Assembly (NCBI GenBank): GCA_016764915.1
Contig: JAESQY010000153.1
Coordinates: forward strand, 1 to 64,000
Length of the DNA: 64,000 nucleotides
Source: Aliivibrio sp.
GTDB taxonomy: Bacteria; Pseudomonadota; Gammaproteobacteria; Enterobacterales; Vibrionaceae
Direction: 5' to 3'
The notes beneath the pieces were generated by a model. That model worked only from the letters and a program-made list of their open reading frames with translations. It did not search any database and had not been told where the DNA came from. Positions 8,471 to 18,000 of this stretch are shown piece after piece; the stretch's first letter is position 1, and each line of letters opens with the position of its first letter. The position numbers and the translations under genes were made by a program.

Positions 8471-10628
8471 AATTGGGATTATGGTAATTAAAGTCACGTA
8501 AATAATCGGCGAGAAGCTCAGGGGCAAGGGGTTTTGAAAAGTAATAACCTTGAATATAATGGCAATCTAATTCAGTGAGTAAATCAATCTGCTCTTTTAT
8601 CTCTGCACCTTCTGCAACCACTAATATATCAAGAGATTTGGCCATGGCAATGATGGTTGAAACTAACGTTTTATCGTCATTGACAGTGTGCATATCACGA
8701 ATGAAATCACGGTCAATCTTCAATACATCGATGGAGAAGCGTCGCAGATAGCTGATGGATGAGTAACCTGTGCCAAAGTCATCAAGGGCAATAGTACAGC
8801 CTGCCATTTGCAGTTGGTTAAGCATCACTAGGTGTCTGTCATTTTCTGGTGCTAATACACTCTCTGTTAACTCAAAGCAGATATTATAGGGTTGGAGTCC
8901 ACTTTTTTTTATGATGTCTAGCCACAATGTTGCACTATTTTCATGGTGATGAAATTCATATATTGAACGGTTAACATTGAAAACGATATTTTGAAACCCT
9001 TTATCTTCTAGGATTTTTAACTGTTTACAGGCTTCTTTTAATACTATTTCCCCAATGGGTTTGATTAAATTAAAGCGTTCGGCAATGGGGATGAAATCAA
9101 CCGGAGATACCCAAGTACCGTAGTGATTCCATCTAACCAGTGCTTCAAATTTGTTAACCGACTGGTTATTGACTGAAACAATCGGTTGGTAGACAACTTC
9201 AAAGTCGTTGTTGTCGATAGCAAGTTGCAGATCATTTTTAAGTTGGGTAATTCTTTTGGTGGTGTCTTGCATTCGTTTGGTAAAAAAACTGAATAAATTT
9301 CGACCATGCTCTTTGGCATCGTACATCGCTTGTTCGGCTTTTTTAAAGAGGCCATCAGGATTGGTGGAATCGTCAGGATGGAGGGCAATACCGATGCTGA
9401 CGGTACAACTGGTGGTTCTGCCATCGATATGAAAGGGTTTGTCAAAGATGCTCTCTATCTTAAGGGCAAACTTCTCTGCTTCTTTATCATTAACAATATT
9501 GGGGACGAGTAGAGTAAATTTATCACCACCAGCACGAGCAATGGTGTCTGTCCCTTTAACAATGCTTTTTAATCGATTGGCAATGAGAATCAACAATCTG
9601 TCGCCGAATTTATGGCCGTAGGTGTTATTGATGTTTTTAAACAGATCGATATCGATGTAATAGACCGCTGTTTTTCTGCCATTGTTATTCAGCGAAATTT
9701 TTTCCATTCTCTCGTACAGTAGGGTCTTATTAGCCAGTTTAGTTAAAGGGTCGAAATATTTTTGGCGCTCTATTTTATTCTTGGCTTTGTCGTATTCTGT
9801 AATGTCTGAGAAAAAAGAGACATAGTGGGTAAGTTGTTGTTGTTTATTGTGAACAGCGCTGATAGATACCCAATCAAGCGAGTTTTCATCGTTTTTTCTT
9901 CGGTTCCAAATTTCACCCTGCCATGTTCTGTTTTTTTCTATCTCAGTCCACATTTTTTGGTAAAACTTACTGTCATGAATACCGGAATTCAGAATGTTGG
10001 GTTGCTTTCCTAGCACCTCTTGTTTGCTAAAACCAGTAATGTCGGTGAAGGCTTGATTGACATGTATGATCTCGCTTTGATCATCGCAGATGATGATGGC
10101 TTCTTGGCTGTTTTCAATTATGGTGTTGGTTAGCTCAAGCTCTTGGCTGTAATGCTTTTTATGCAGCTCTTTTTCGATAAGTCCGGAGAAGAGTAGAAAT
10201 AGGGTTTCGATCTCTTTTGAGTTTTGGATAGGAGTGGTGTAGAGGGAGACCAGTAAGGCAATCGTCTCCCCATCAACATTACGCAGAGGTACCCCAACAT
10301 ACCCCTCTATGCCCATTTCAATTAAGAGTAGGTCATCAGGGTATAAAGCTTGAATTCCAGCGGTGTGAGTACACACCTTTTCATGGCACACATTAGCACA
10401 AGGCGTTTGTTCTAATGAGTACGATATATTATCTAATAATTTATCGCCTTGGCATAAAGCGATGGTGGTAGCAGTGTCGTGGCTACTGTTTAAGGTAGCG
10501 ATGAAGACAAAATCAGCAGAAATTGCGTTGCTTAACGCTAAACAGATATCAGCAAAAAAGTTGGTATTATTAATATTTGCCAAGCTCTTAATAATACCTT
10601 CAATACGGTGATCAGTCATAATCGGCAT
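8469..10628 (-). CDS. GAF-like/PAS/GGDEF/EAL protein, GGDEF degenerate
   Basis: A 719-residue soluble c-di-GMP protein. Order: a GAF-like N-terminal domain (about 20-155, with the cysteine-rich loop CANVCHEKVCTHTAG), PAS (about 165-280, ending FFSDITEYD), GGDEF (about 290-450) and EAL (about 465-710). The signature reads GGDKF at 367-371, replacing the essential Glu, so cyclase activity is probably lost and the domain may bind GTP or act regulatorily. The EAL domain keeps EAL (495-497), FELTES, DDFGTGYSS and KIDRDF, so a working phosphodiesterase is likely. The gene stands alone. Confidence 0.9.
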   Translation of the reverse strand: MPIMTDHRIEGIIKSLANINNTNFFADICLALSNAISADFVFIATLNSSHDTATTIALCQGDKLLDNISYSLEQTPCANVCHEKVCTHTAGIQALYPDDLLLIEMGIEGYVGVPLRNVDGETIALLVSLYTTPIQNSKEIETLFLLFSGLIEKELHKKHYSQELELTNTIIENSQEAIIICDDQSEIIHVNQAFTDITGFSKQEVLGKQPNILNSGIHDSKFYQKMWTEIEKNRTWQGEIWNRRKNDENSLDWVSISAVHNKQQQLTHYVSFFSDITEYDKAKNKIERQKYFDPLTKLANKTLLYERMEKISLNNNGRKTAVYYIDIDLFKNINNTYGHKFGDRLLILIANRLKSIVKGTDTIARAGGDKFTLLVPNIVNDKEAEKFALKIESIFDKPFHIDGRTTSCTVSIGIALHPDDSTNPDGLFKKAEQAMYDAKEHGRNLFSFFTKRMQDTTKRITQLKNDLQLAIDNNDFEVVYQPIVSVNNQSVNKFEALVRWNHYGTWVSPVDFIPIAERFNLIKPIGEIVLKEACKQLKILEDKGFQNIVFNVNRSIYEFHHHENSATLWLDIIKKSGLQPYNICFELTESVLAPENDRHLVMLNQLQMAGCTIALDDFGTGYSSISYLRRFSIDVLKIDRDFIRDMHTVNDDKTLVSTIIAMAKSLDILVVAEGAEIKEQIDLLTELDCHYIQGYYFSKPLAPELLADYLRDFNYHNPN

Positions 10629-10807
10629 TCTTCTCTATTCCTATTAATATAAGTATAGATAATGACTATTAATTACCAAATTTTTGACCAAAATAACCGT
10701 TAATTATTGTTATTTTCTTGCTTTCTTATTCGTTATTTTCTTGACGTAGAGTATGTTGGTAAACGCTAATCCATTGTTGCAGCTGCATTGAATTGGTCAT
10801 TGTCGAC

Positions 10808-10996
10808 CTATTGGTTGGGCAGTTTGCTAATAGTAAGTTGATATTCACCATAGCTCATTGCTGAGTAGCTAATTGAAAAGAATATCGCGTTCTCTTCAAC
10901 TAATATGTTGGCTGAGTACGGTCGTGTATCACTGATGGACTTTACGGTTACCCCATAAAAATCAAAAAAGCACGAAACATACACAATCCAACAAGG
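10808..10996 (-). other. Open frame resembling a gene remnant
   Basis: Between stops there are 62 open codons with ordinary-looking protein composition (FFDFYGVTVKSISD; NILVEENAIFFSISYSAMSYG) and a stop at 10808. There is no start codon at its beginning (the first Met is only 15 codons from the stop) and no ribosome site. It lies just upstream of the GGDEF/EAL start and downstream of the serine hydrolase. It may be the 3' remnant of a deleted gene, or chance. Otherwise 10629-11080 shows only AT-rich promoter-like DNA. Confidence 0.2.
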
Positions 10997-11080
10997 TTAA
11001 GTTGTAAAGTTAAGTTATCATCAAGAGTTATGTCTGAACAAGATGATTTGTTCAAACAGTTAACGACGTATTTCCCAACA

Positions 11081-12334
11081 TTATAATTGAGAGGCTAACA
11101 TTTTAGCCGTGCGGGTAGCGCGAGCACCGGTGCCATTGGTTAGTACCACAACGACCATATTCTTTGATGGCACCACAAAATATTGCATTTTATAACCCAG
11201 GCCACTGCCGCCGTGACCAATCATTTCAATGCTGTTATGAAACCAGGTTTTTGTCCCATTACCAAGCGCAAACTCCTCACGCTTCTTTTTCACTTTTTCA
11301 ATCATTTCAACGTAACGACCTTGATAAAGGATGCTGTTGACACTGGTTTTCGAAAGTAGGCGAACGCCATCTAATTCGCCACCATTAAGTAGCATCTGGC
11401 CAAAGCGTGCCAGATCATTGCCGGTACCCATTAAAGAGGTCGAGGCACTGAAATCAGTGTAGAGAGTTTTTAGCCAGTACATGTCATCAATGCGCTTTTC
11501 TGAAAGGGATACCATTCCACCTTCGGGGCCGTTGTAGTCAATTAAAGGCGTGATAAAGTTGTAGTGAGGGTGAGCACCAATAGCCGCTCTCTCTAACATA
11601 TCATCACGATACACAAAATCACTGCTGCTCATTTTTAGTGGCTTGAGAATATGTTGGCGGACGTAATCTTCATAGCTGCCATCAGTGACCGAATCAATAA
11701 TGGCACCGAGTAAGATGTAGTTGATATTGCGGTATTCGCTGTCACTGCCTGGAGCCCAATCTACGGTGCGGAAATTTTGCAATTCACTTTTCACCAGAGC
11801 CAAATCACCGACATAAGGCTGATCACTGAAATGCAGCCACTTAAACATATCAAGTTGAATGTTTGGCAGTCCAGAGCGATGACTCAATAAATTTTTAATG
11901 CTGACCTTAATTGGATCGCCTGAGCTGTCAACGGGCACGAATTCAGGCAGGTAGTCGGTAATAGACGTATTAAGTTCCAGTTTTCCTTTTTCAACTAATT
12001 GCATGATAGCCACAGCGGTAAACGATTTTGTTGCCGAATAATAGTGGTAAATATTGTTAGTATTTGCTTTGGCACCAGTAATACCGTTACTCACCCCATA
12101 CGCTTTCGAAAAGATGGTTTTTCCCTCCTTTATAACGGTTACGTTCATCGCTGGAGGCAGGTTTATATCAATTTGTGCGTCAATGTAGCGTTCGACATCG
12201 TCTACTGATGTTATTGCCGGATTTGGGATATTTTCCGGTGCAAAGAGGAAATAGGGTGAGACATAAGCTACCGCTACGAGAGTGATAACGGACAGCACGG
12301 AAATAACGATTTTGAATATTTTTTTGAAACCCAT
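11081..12334 (-). CDS. Membrane-anchored serine hydrolase (class C beta-lactamase family)
   Basis: A 417-residue protein of the beta-lactamase / penicillin-binding fold (PF00144). A hydrophobic N-terminal segment (residues 8-32) is a signal peptide or uncleaved anchor, placing the enzyme in the periplasm. Active-site marks are Ser100-x-x-Lys103 (SATK), the Tyr-x-Asn motif in SEYRNINYILLG and a C-terminal HGGSGLGY in place of KTG. Proteins of this architecture are mostly esterases, D-amino-acid peptidases or of unknown function; beta-lactam resistance should not be assumed. It stands alone. Confidence 0.85.
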   Translation of the reverse strand: MGFKKIFKIVISVLSVITLVAVAYVSPYFLFAPENIPNPAITSVDDVERYIDAQIDINLPPAMNVTVIKEGKTIFSKAYGVSNGITGAKANTNNIYHYYSATKSFTAVAIMQLVEKGKLELNTSITDYLPEFVPVDSSGDPIKVSIKNLLSHRSGLPNIQLDMFKWLHFSDQPYVGDLALVKSELQNFRTVDWAPGSDSEYRNINYILLGAIIDSVTDGSYEDYVRQHILKPLKMSSSDFVYRDDMLERAAIGAHPHYNFITPLIDYNGPEGGMVSLSEKRIDDMYWLKTLYTDFSASTSLMGTGNDLARFGQMLLNGGELDGVRLLSKTSVNSILYQGRYVEMIEKVKKKREEFALGNGTKTWFHNSIEMIGHGGSGLGYKMQYFVVPSKNMVVVVLTNGTGARATRTAKMLASQL

Positions 12335-12498
12335 AGTGCAGATAACTCTTACATTGAAACCAATTACCTCAGTATGATTTAATTATCAAGAAAGAGAAGT
12401 CGTGACCGGACTTTTTCATAACTTTAGGTGTAAAGCTTGATATAGGTGGGAGCAGGAGAAAAATCAAAATTAAATTGTGTTGAAAGTGACTCAAAAAT

Positions 12499-12681
12499 TC
12501 AGATGAAAAACCCTTGGTACTGCTTAGGTGTAATGGCCAAACGTCTTTTAAAATGGCGTTGGAAATGACTTTGGTCAGCAAAGCCTAATTGGGATGCAGT
12601 CTCGACTAAGCTGGTTCCATGCTGTAGCAGTTGGCGATTAAACGTAGCTCGGGTGATTGATAGTGTACGAGTCACTATCAC
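12499..12681 (-). pseudogene. C-terminal fragment of an AraC-family regulator
   Basis: The 60 codons encode the second helix-turn-helix of an AraC regulator (LLQHGTSLVETASQLGFADQ, then SHFQRHFKRRLAITPKQYQG). The ligand-binding domain and first HTH are missing. The fragment opens with a GTG that overlaps the stop codon of the upstream HTH gene (GTGA), which could allow coupled translation, but upstream coding sequence was evidently lost, probably by a deletion joining it to the neighbour. A functional stand-alone half-domain is unlikely. Confidence 0.75.
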
Positions 12682-13463
12682 TCTTTTAGTGATTCATAAG
12701 TCGCATTCTGTAACGCGGTCACCTCTTGCAAAATATTACCTTCCAAAGCGGGCATCTCTTCACTTAATTTAACATCCAGGCCTGGGACGATAGAGAGGCA
12801 AACATTACGAAATTCAACATCTTCTCTTACTAAGTTTTGATTATGAAAAGTAATGAATTGGTCATACAGGTTGCTCTCTAACTGAACAATTTGTTCTTCG
12901 GTTAATTTGACTTGGGCGATACAAACATTGGGTCGTATGCTGTACTTGTCTTGATGGTTTTTAAAGCGTTCAACAAAGAGAGTATCTAATGGCGTGTTCT
13001 CTGTGGTGATAAAACGGACCGATGGTTTTAGTTGAATTCGTTTCTTCTCAATGATTTTTAGATACCCCATGATCTCTAATGCTCTTAAGTAATGGGATAT
13101 GGATTGATCGCTTAAATCATGTTTTTTCTGAATTTTTTCAACGGAATACTTTAATGAACTCAGCATGTAGATAAAATCATATAAAAAAGGAAACTGAGCA
13201 AACGTGATGTTATTGTTCTCTGGAATAGCTTTAGTATTAAAGTGCTGCAGCTTTTTTGCGACGACGGATAATTGCAGAATATCCGTGTTTAAAAAGGTGC
13301 AGTAGTACGAGATTTTGTCAATGCCTAAGCTAGTATTGTGAAACTGCCGCTTTAGACTGCTTACTGGGACTTGGCAATTTTCAGACATCTGTGTGAAGCT
13401 GATATTTTGCGTTTTCATTGTTTCTCGTAAAGCTTCGAGTAGATATTTTGCTGAAATGGACAA
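12678..13463 (-). CDS. HTH transcriptional regulator with winged-helix second half
   Basis: A 261-residue protein. Residues about 5-65 form an XRE-like helix-turn-helix (ISFTQMSENCQVPVSSLKRQF). A second part (about 95-150) reads like a winged helix (VEKIQKKHDLSDQSISHYLR, then ALEIMGYLKIIEKKRIQLKP). The remainder has no recognised domain. The start is TTG at 13463 with AAGG at suitable spacing; an internal ATG at 13418 is the alternative. A perfect inverted repeat lies 22 bases upstream, suggesting autoregulation. The target genes are unknown. Confidence 0.7.
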   Translation of the reverse strand: MSISAKYLLEALRETMKTQNISFTQMSENCQVPVSSLKRQFHNTSLGIDKISYYCTFLNTDILQLSVVAKKLQHFNTKAIPENNNITFAQFPFLYDFIYMLSSLKYSVEKIQKKHDLSDQSISHYLRALEIMGYLKIIEKKRIQLKPSVRFITTENTPLDTLFVERFKNHQDKYSIRPNVCIAQVKLTEEQIVQLESNLYDQFITFHNQNLVREDVEFRNVCLSIVPGLDVKLSEEMPALEGNILQEVTALQNATYESLKE

Positions 13464-13484
13464 TGTTAATACCTTATCTTGATT

Positions 13485-13513
13485 CCATCGATAGTGCTAA
13501 TTTTTATCGATGG
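13485..13513. promoter_or_regulatory. Inverted repeat upstream of the HTH regulator, probable operator
   Basis: CCATCGATA and TATCGATGG form a perfect 9-bp inverted repeat with an 11-base spacer, 22 bases before the TTG start of the HTH regulator. The position suits an autoregulatory operator; it could also be a leader hairpin. Confidence 0.4.
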
Positions 13514-13737
13514 TTGAGTATAACTCAGTGTTCATTGTTACTTTTGATAAGTTTATCATAATTGAGAATTAGAGTTGGTACGCTTGTCATACCTTCGACA
13601 CTTCATTGATGAAACTGTCAAAATAATGTTAATTGCTCGGTTAGTTAGTAAAATATGCATTAGAATTAGTAGGTGAAATCTAATTTATCACTATATGAAA
13701 CTGGCAGTATTACTTTTTGATACTGATTAAGTTATTA

Positions 13738-13924
13738 ATAATAATTTCTTATTGATAACTTAATCGGGTGGTATGCTTCCCATGACTTCGGAACACACTT
13801 TCGACGTCAAGGTTTTTGGAAGCCTCTTGTCCAATAACCGTAATGTATTTTTTAAATATCTATCTTTGAACCTAGAATTCGGTTAAAAGATGCATCGACC
13901 CCCTGTCGAAGCATCTTTTTTTTT
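13738..13924 (+). ncRNA. Candidate small RNA ending in a strong orphan terminator
   Basis: A strong plus-strand intrinsic terminator (13885-13924) has no plus-strand gene upstream; the preceding genes on both sides are on the minus strand. TTGATA at 13717 and TAATAA at 13738 could be a promoter, giving a transcript of roughly 170 bases. No ORF with a ribosome site was seen. It resembles no sRNA family I recognise. The alternative is that the hairpin serves only the minus-strand RND operon, although its T-run is longer on the plus strand. Confidence 0.3.
13885..13924. terminator. Strong intrinsic terminator
   Basis: AAAAGATGC and GCATCTTTT, with inner arms TCGAC / GTCGA separated by one A-A mismatch, form a long stem with a 5-base loop. 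Nine T follow on the plus strand, four on the minus strand. It can end the RND operon (50 bases after the adaptor stop) and any plus-strand transcript entering from the left. Confidence 0.8.
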
Positions 13925-13968
13925 GCCTGTTGAAAAATGGTGGCTTCACTGAGCACACACACTCTCTT

Positions 13969-15033
13969 TTATTGCTTGTTAGGTTCAAGAAGTAAACGGT
14001 CATTCTTTTTTACTCCTTTAGTTACAATCCACATCTTATCTTGAAAAGGTACCGTTTCAACCAATCTTGGTACTACACTGTTATCCTCTTTAATCAGCTT
14101 CACATATTGCAGCTGACCGATTCGGTATACTGATGAGGATGGAATGATCAGTGCTTTATTACTCCCTGTTTTAATTGATACTTTCGCGTAACTGCCTGGG
14201 TACAATTGGTGCTCACTGCTTGTGTCAATGTTGAGTTTCACCACAATACTGTGAGAGTTAGCATCGGATGATGGATTGATTTCAGAAATATGGCCATTGA
14301 GTTGAATCTGTTGCTCAGGCAGAGAGACAGGCCAAGATTGGTTGAGTGCCAGTTGATGACGTTGACTGGCCGCGACATACGCTTGCATCACCATAGAGTT
14401 GGGATTGTACATGGCTATCATGTTCACACCGGGTGAGGCGATGTCGCCTTTATTGACATTTTTTTGAGTGATTAATCCATCGAATGGTGCGGCGATAATG
14501 CTGTATCCGTAGGTGGTAGTCGCTTCATCAAGAGAGGCTTGTGCTTGTTTAAAGTTTGCTTCTGCCGATTGCAGGGTACTTAACGCGCTATCGAGTTTTG
14601 ACTGCGCCACCAGTTTTTTACTGATCAGTGATTTCGCTCTGGCGTGCTCTTTTCTCGCGATATTAAGTTGAGCTTGAGCACTGGCAATCGCTTGCTCTGT
14701 TTGACGCACACGTGCATTGAGATCGAGGTTATCCAGCCTAACTAAGATATCTCCTGCTTTTACCTTATCACTAACATCAACCAATACATCGGCCACTTGC
14801 GCGGTAATTCGGGCTGATAACATCGCTTTTTGATTGGCGATGATCGAGCCAGTATAGGTTTGCCAAGCGTCGACCACTTGCGAGCTCACCACAGTAGTAG
14901 GTTGTGATTGATACTTAGGTGACTGAGTGGGCAGCAGCGCCGTATCGAGTTTCTTTTCAAAACCGCCTGCCATCATGACAAACAGCAATCCTAATCCGAT
15001 AAATGCAAAAGCAATAATGAGTTTGTTTTTCAT
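13969..15033 (-). CDS. RND efflux periplasmic adaptor (membrane fusion protein)
   Basis: A 354-residue adaptor with an N-terminal hydrophobic anchor (IIAFAFIGLGLLFVMM), a lipoyl half-motif (DVSDKVKAGDILVRLDNLDL), an alpha-helical hairpin rich in Ala/Gln (QTEQAIASAQAQLNIARKEH; STLQSAEANFKQAQASLDEA), the second lipoyl half (IIAAPFDGLITQKNVNKGDI) and a beta-barrel domain. It links the inner-membrane pump to an outer-membrane channel of the TolC type, which is not encoded here. Its start overlaps the permease stop (ATGA), so both are co-translated. Substrate unknown. Confidence 0.9.
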   Translation of the reverse strand: MKNKLIIAFAFIGLGLLFVMMAGGFEKKLDTALLPTQSPKYQSQPTTVVSSQVVDAWQTYTGSIIANQKAMLSARITAQVADVLVDVSDKVKAGDILVRLDNLDLNARVRQTEQAIASAQAQLNIARKEHARAKSLISKKLVAQSKLDSALSTLQSAEANFKQAQASLDEATTTYGYSIIAAPFDGLITQKNVNKGDIASPGVNMIAMYNPNSMVMQAYVAASQRHQLALNQSWPVSLPEQQIQLNGHISEINPSSDANSHSIVVKLNIDTSSEHQLYPGSYAKVSIKTGSNKALIIPSSSVYRIGQLQYVKLIKEDNSVVPRLVETVPFQDKMWIVTKGVKKNDRLLLEPNKQ

Positions 15034-18000
15034 TGGTCTGACTCCTTTTGGACGGAAGTAACCGTAATGCCATGCGCAGCTTGGTTAGCATAAACTAAGT
15101 GATACACCACCGGAATCACCACTAAAGTAAATACGGTTGAGGCGGTAATACCGAAGATGATGGCCCACGCGAGGCCGTTGAATATTGGGTCTAAGGTGAT
15201 AACGATGTTTCCCAGAAGAGTGGTTCCCGCGGTGAGTAGTATCGGTCTCATCCTAACCGCACCTGCTTTTATTAATGCGCTCTGCAGTGGCTCGCCCGCT
15301 TTGAGAGATTGCTGAATAAACTCAATCAGGACCAGTGAATTTCTCACCACGATGCCTGCCAGCGCGATCATGCCTATCATGGCGGTGGCGGTAAACAGTA
15401 CCGGATTAGGTATGCCATTTATTTGCGTAGTACCTAGCATATTAAGAATCCAAAAACCGGGCATGATGCCGATTACGGTAAGAGGGATGGCTAACATAAT
15501 AATGCCGGAGACAGCAGGTAGACCGGTTTGCAGCACCATGATGACAAACACACCAAGCAGCGCGATCCCATAACCGATGCCGAGATCCCTAAACACATCT
15601 AGGGTAATCTTCCACTCGCCTTCACCACTCCACTCTACAGAAATGTCTGAGTTAACGGCCCATTGATCGCCACCACCATTATTAAAGTAGTGTCGAGAGC
15701 TGAGGCTATTCATGACTTCGCCTTCTATTATGTGAGCATCACTCTCTCGTTGATCAGTCATGATATCGGCCACAATTTCAGACGGCACTCGACCCACGGA
15801 TTCACCATACACGTAAACGACAGGTTTTAAGTTCTTGCGATAGATTGGCTGTTCAGAGCCCATCAATACAAATTGACCAAGTTCAGAGAGTTGCACCATC
15901 GCACGTCCGGCATCGATAACCTTTCCTTTTTCGATGGTTTTAGTGATGCCTTGAGCGCCGCGTACATAGAGCTGATTCAGCTGGTTAAGGTTGTCTCTTT
16001 TGTGCATGGGGAGGCGAACGATGATGGGCAACGGGTGCAGTTCGCTTTTGTCTTGTAAGTAACTGATGGCCATGCCGTTGTTTGCTGCTAGCAATGTTTG
16101 GTTAATATCATAGGTGGAGATACCAGAGAGTGCGGCTTTCTCTTGATCAACGATAAACTGCCAAGTGTCGATTCTTCCTTGAATGGAGGTATCCACCTCA
16201 GAAACAAACGGCTCTCTTTTCATCCGAGTGGCGACCTGTTTGGCGGCTTGTTGAATCTCTGTGTAGGGAGTATGTGCACTGCCATAAACTTCAGCGGCAA
16301 GTGTCGCTATGACGGGCGGACCTGGCGGGGTTTCGACCAGTTGAATATTGGCGTGATGCTGGCTGGCTATAACCTCTAGGTCATGGCGAATTCTCACCAC
16401 CAACTCATGAGACTGTTGGGCACGTTGATTTTTTTCGGCCAACACAACGCGGAGCTCGCCTTGATAGGCTTGGTCACGCATAAAGTAGTGGCGGACCATA
16501 CCATTGAAATCCATTGGGGAAGCGATGCCTGAAAATGCTGAAATTGATACCACTTCAGGCACCCGTTGCAGATAATCACTAAAGTCACTCAGCGCATTAG
16601 AGGTGAGCTCAATACTGCTCTGTTCAGGCATATTGACGATGATCTGAAACTCATTTTTATTGTCATAAGGCAGCAGTTTTAGCGGCACCAAACGCAGCGC
16701 GGGCAACGCGGCAGAAAAAGCAAATAGAACCGCAATCAGCAGTAAGAAGAGTTTGCTGTTGCGTCGACTGTTGAGCAGTGGCGTGAGTAAACGGTAATAA
16801 AATCGATAGAATAGTGACTCTTCGAGTTGATAGTGGCCTTTTTCGTGAGCCGTTTTTAAGATCTTTTTTGCCAACCATGGTGTGATGAGAAAGGCAACGG
16901 CAGTACTGAACACCACACTGACAGGCACATTAAAAGCCAGCGGTGCCATGTAAGGCCCCATCATTCCTGTAATGAAAAACATCGGAGTAAACACCACCAC
17001 AATTGCTACCGTTGACATCAGAAGTGCGCTGCGGATCTCCGCCATGGCTAAAATAATGGCGTTGGATTTAGAGAGATCTTTGCGTTTTAAAAAGCGTTCG
17101 ATGTTATCGATACTGGCAATGGGGTCATCAACGATGAGGCCGAGTGCTAAAATTAACGCAAATAGGGTGACTCGGTTAATGGTGTAACCAAACGCCAAGT
17201 CCATCGTCAAGGCGGCGCCGTAACTGATGGGAATGGCAATCCCGACCACTAAGGCAGATCGCCAATTAAGGAACACACCAATAAACACCACGACGGTAAG
17301 AATCGAGATACCCAAACTGGCGATTAAGTTACCCACTTTCTCATTGGCGGTATCCCCGTAGTTACGGATGATAGAGAGATTGACATGGTCAGGAAATTGC
17401 TGGGAAACCATCTGATTGAGCTGAGCGACCGCGTCATCGGCAACCCAAACCGCATTACTTCCCTTTTTCTTGGCGATAGCAATGAAAACTGCAGGGTAGG
17501 GCTCATTGGTTCGCTGTTCAAATTGAGTCGCGGCAGGGCCCCAAGTAAACCAGGTTTGATTATCGGCCGTATCGGCACCATCGGTCACCGTCGCAATGTC
17601 TTTAAGATAGACGGGGTGGCCATTGACCACATTGATCACACTGTTTTCAACCTGTTGGCTGTTTTGAAAAAACTGACCGCTCTCTAATTGAAAGCGCACA
17701 CCATTTTGGTGAGTGCTACCTAATTGTTGATGTCGATTAGTGACAGAGAAAGCGTGTTGAATATCGTCGATGGTGGTCATTCGACTGGCCATCGCGGCAG
17801 CGTCTAACGCGATATTAATACTGCGAGGTGTGCCACCCACCACTGTTACGGTATTGGTATCATCAATCGCTTGCAGTTGGTCAACCGCTTGCTCTGCGAT
17901 TCGTCTTAGTTGTGCATTACCCGTTAGGTCCGGTTCACTGCTATACAGTGCGGCAACCACCACTGCTACATCATCAATTTCAATCGGTTTGATGATCCAG

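Noticed and set aside
11081-12334. Antibiotic-resistance beta-lactamase
   Set aside because: The SxxK and YxN motifs are shared by many esterases and peptidases of the fold, the KTG box reads HGG, and there is no AmpR-type context.
13752-13777. Promoter TTGATA…TATGCT for the candidate sRNA
   Set aside because: The spacer is only 14 bases; the pair at 13717/13738 has a more acceptable, though still imperfect, distance.
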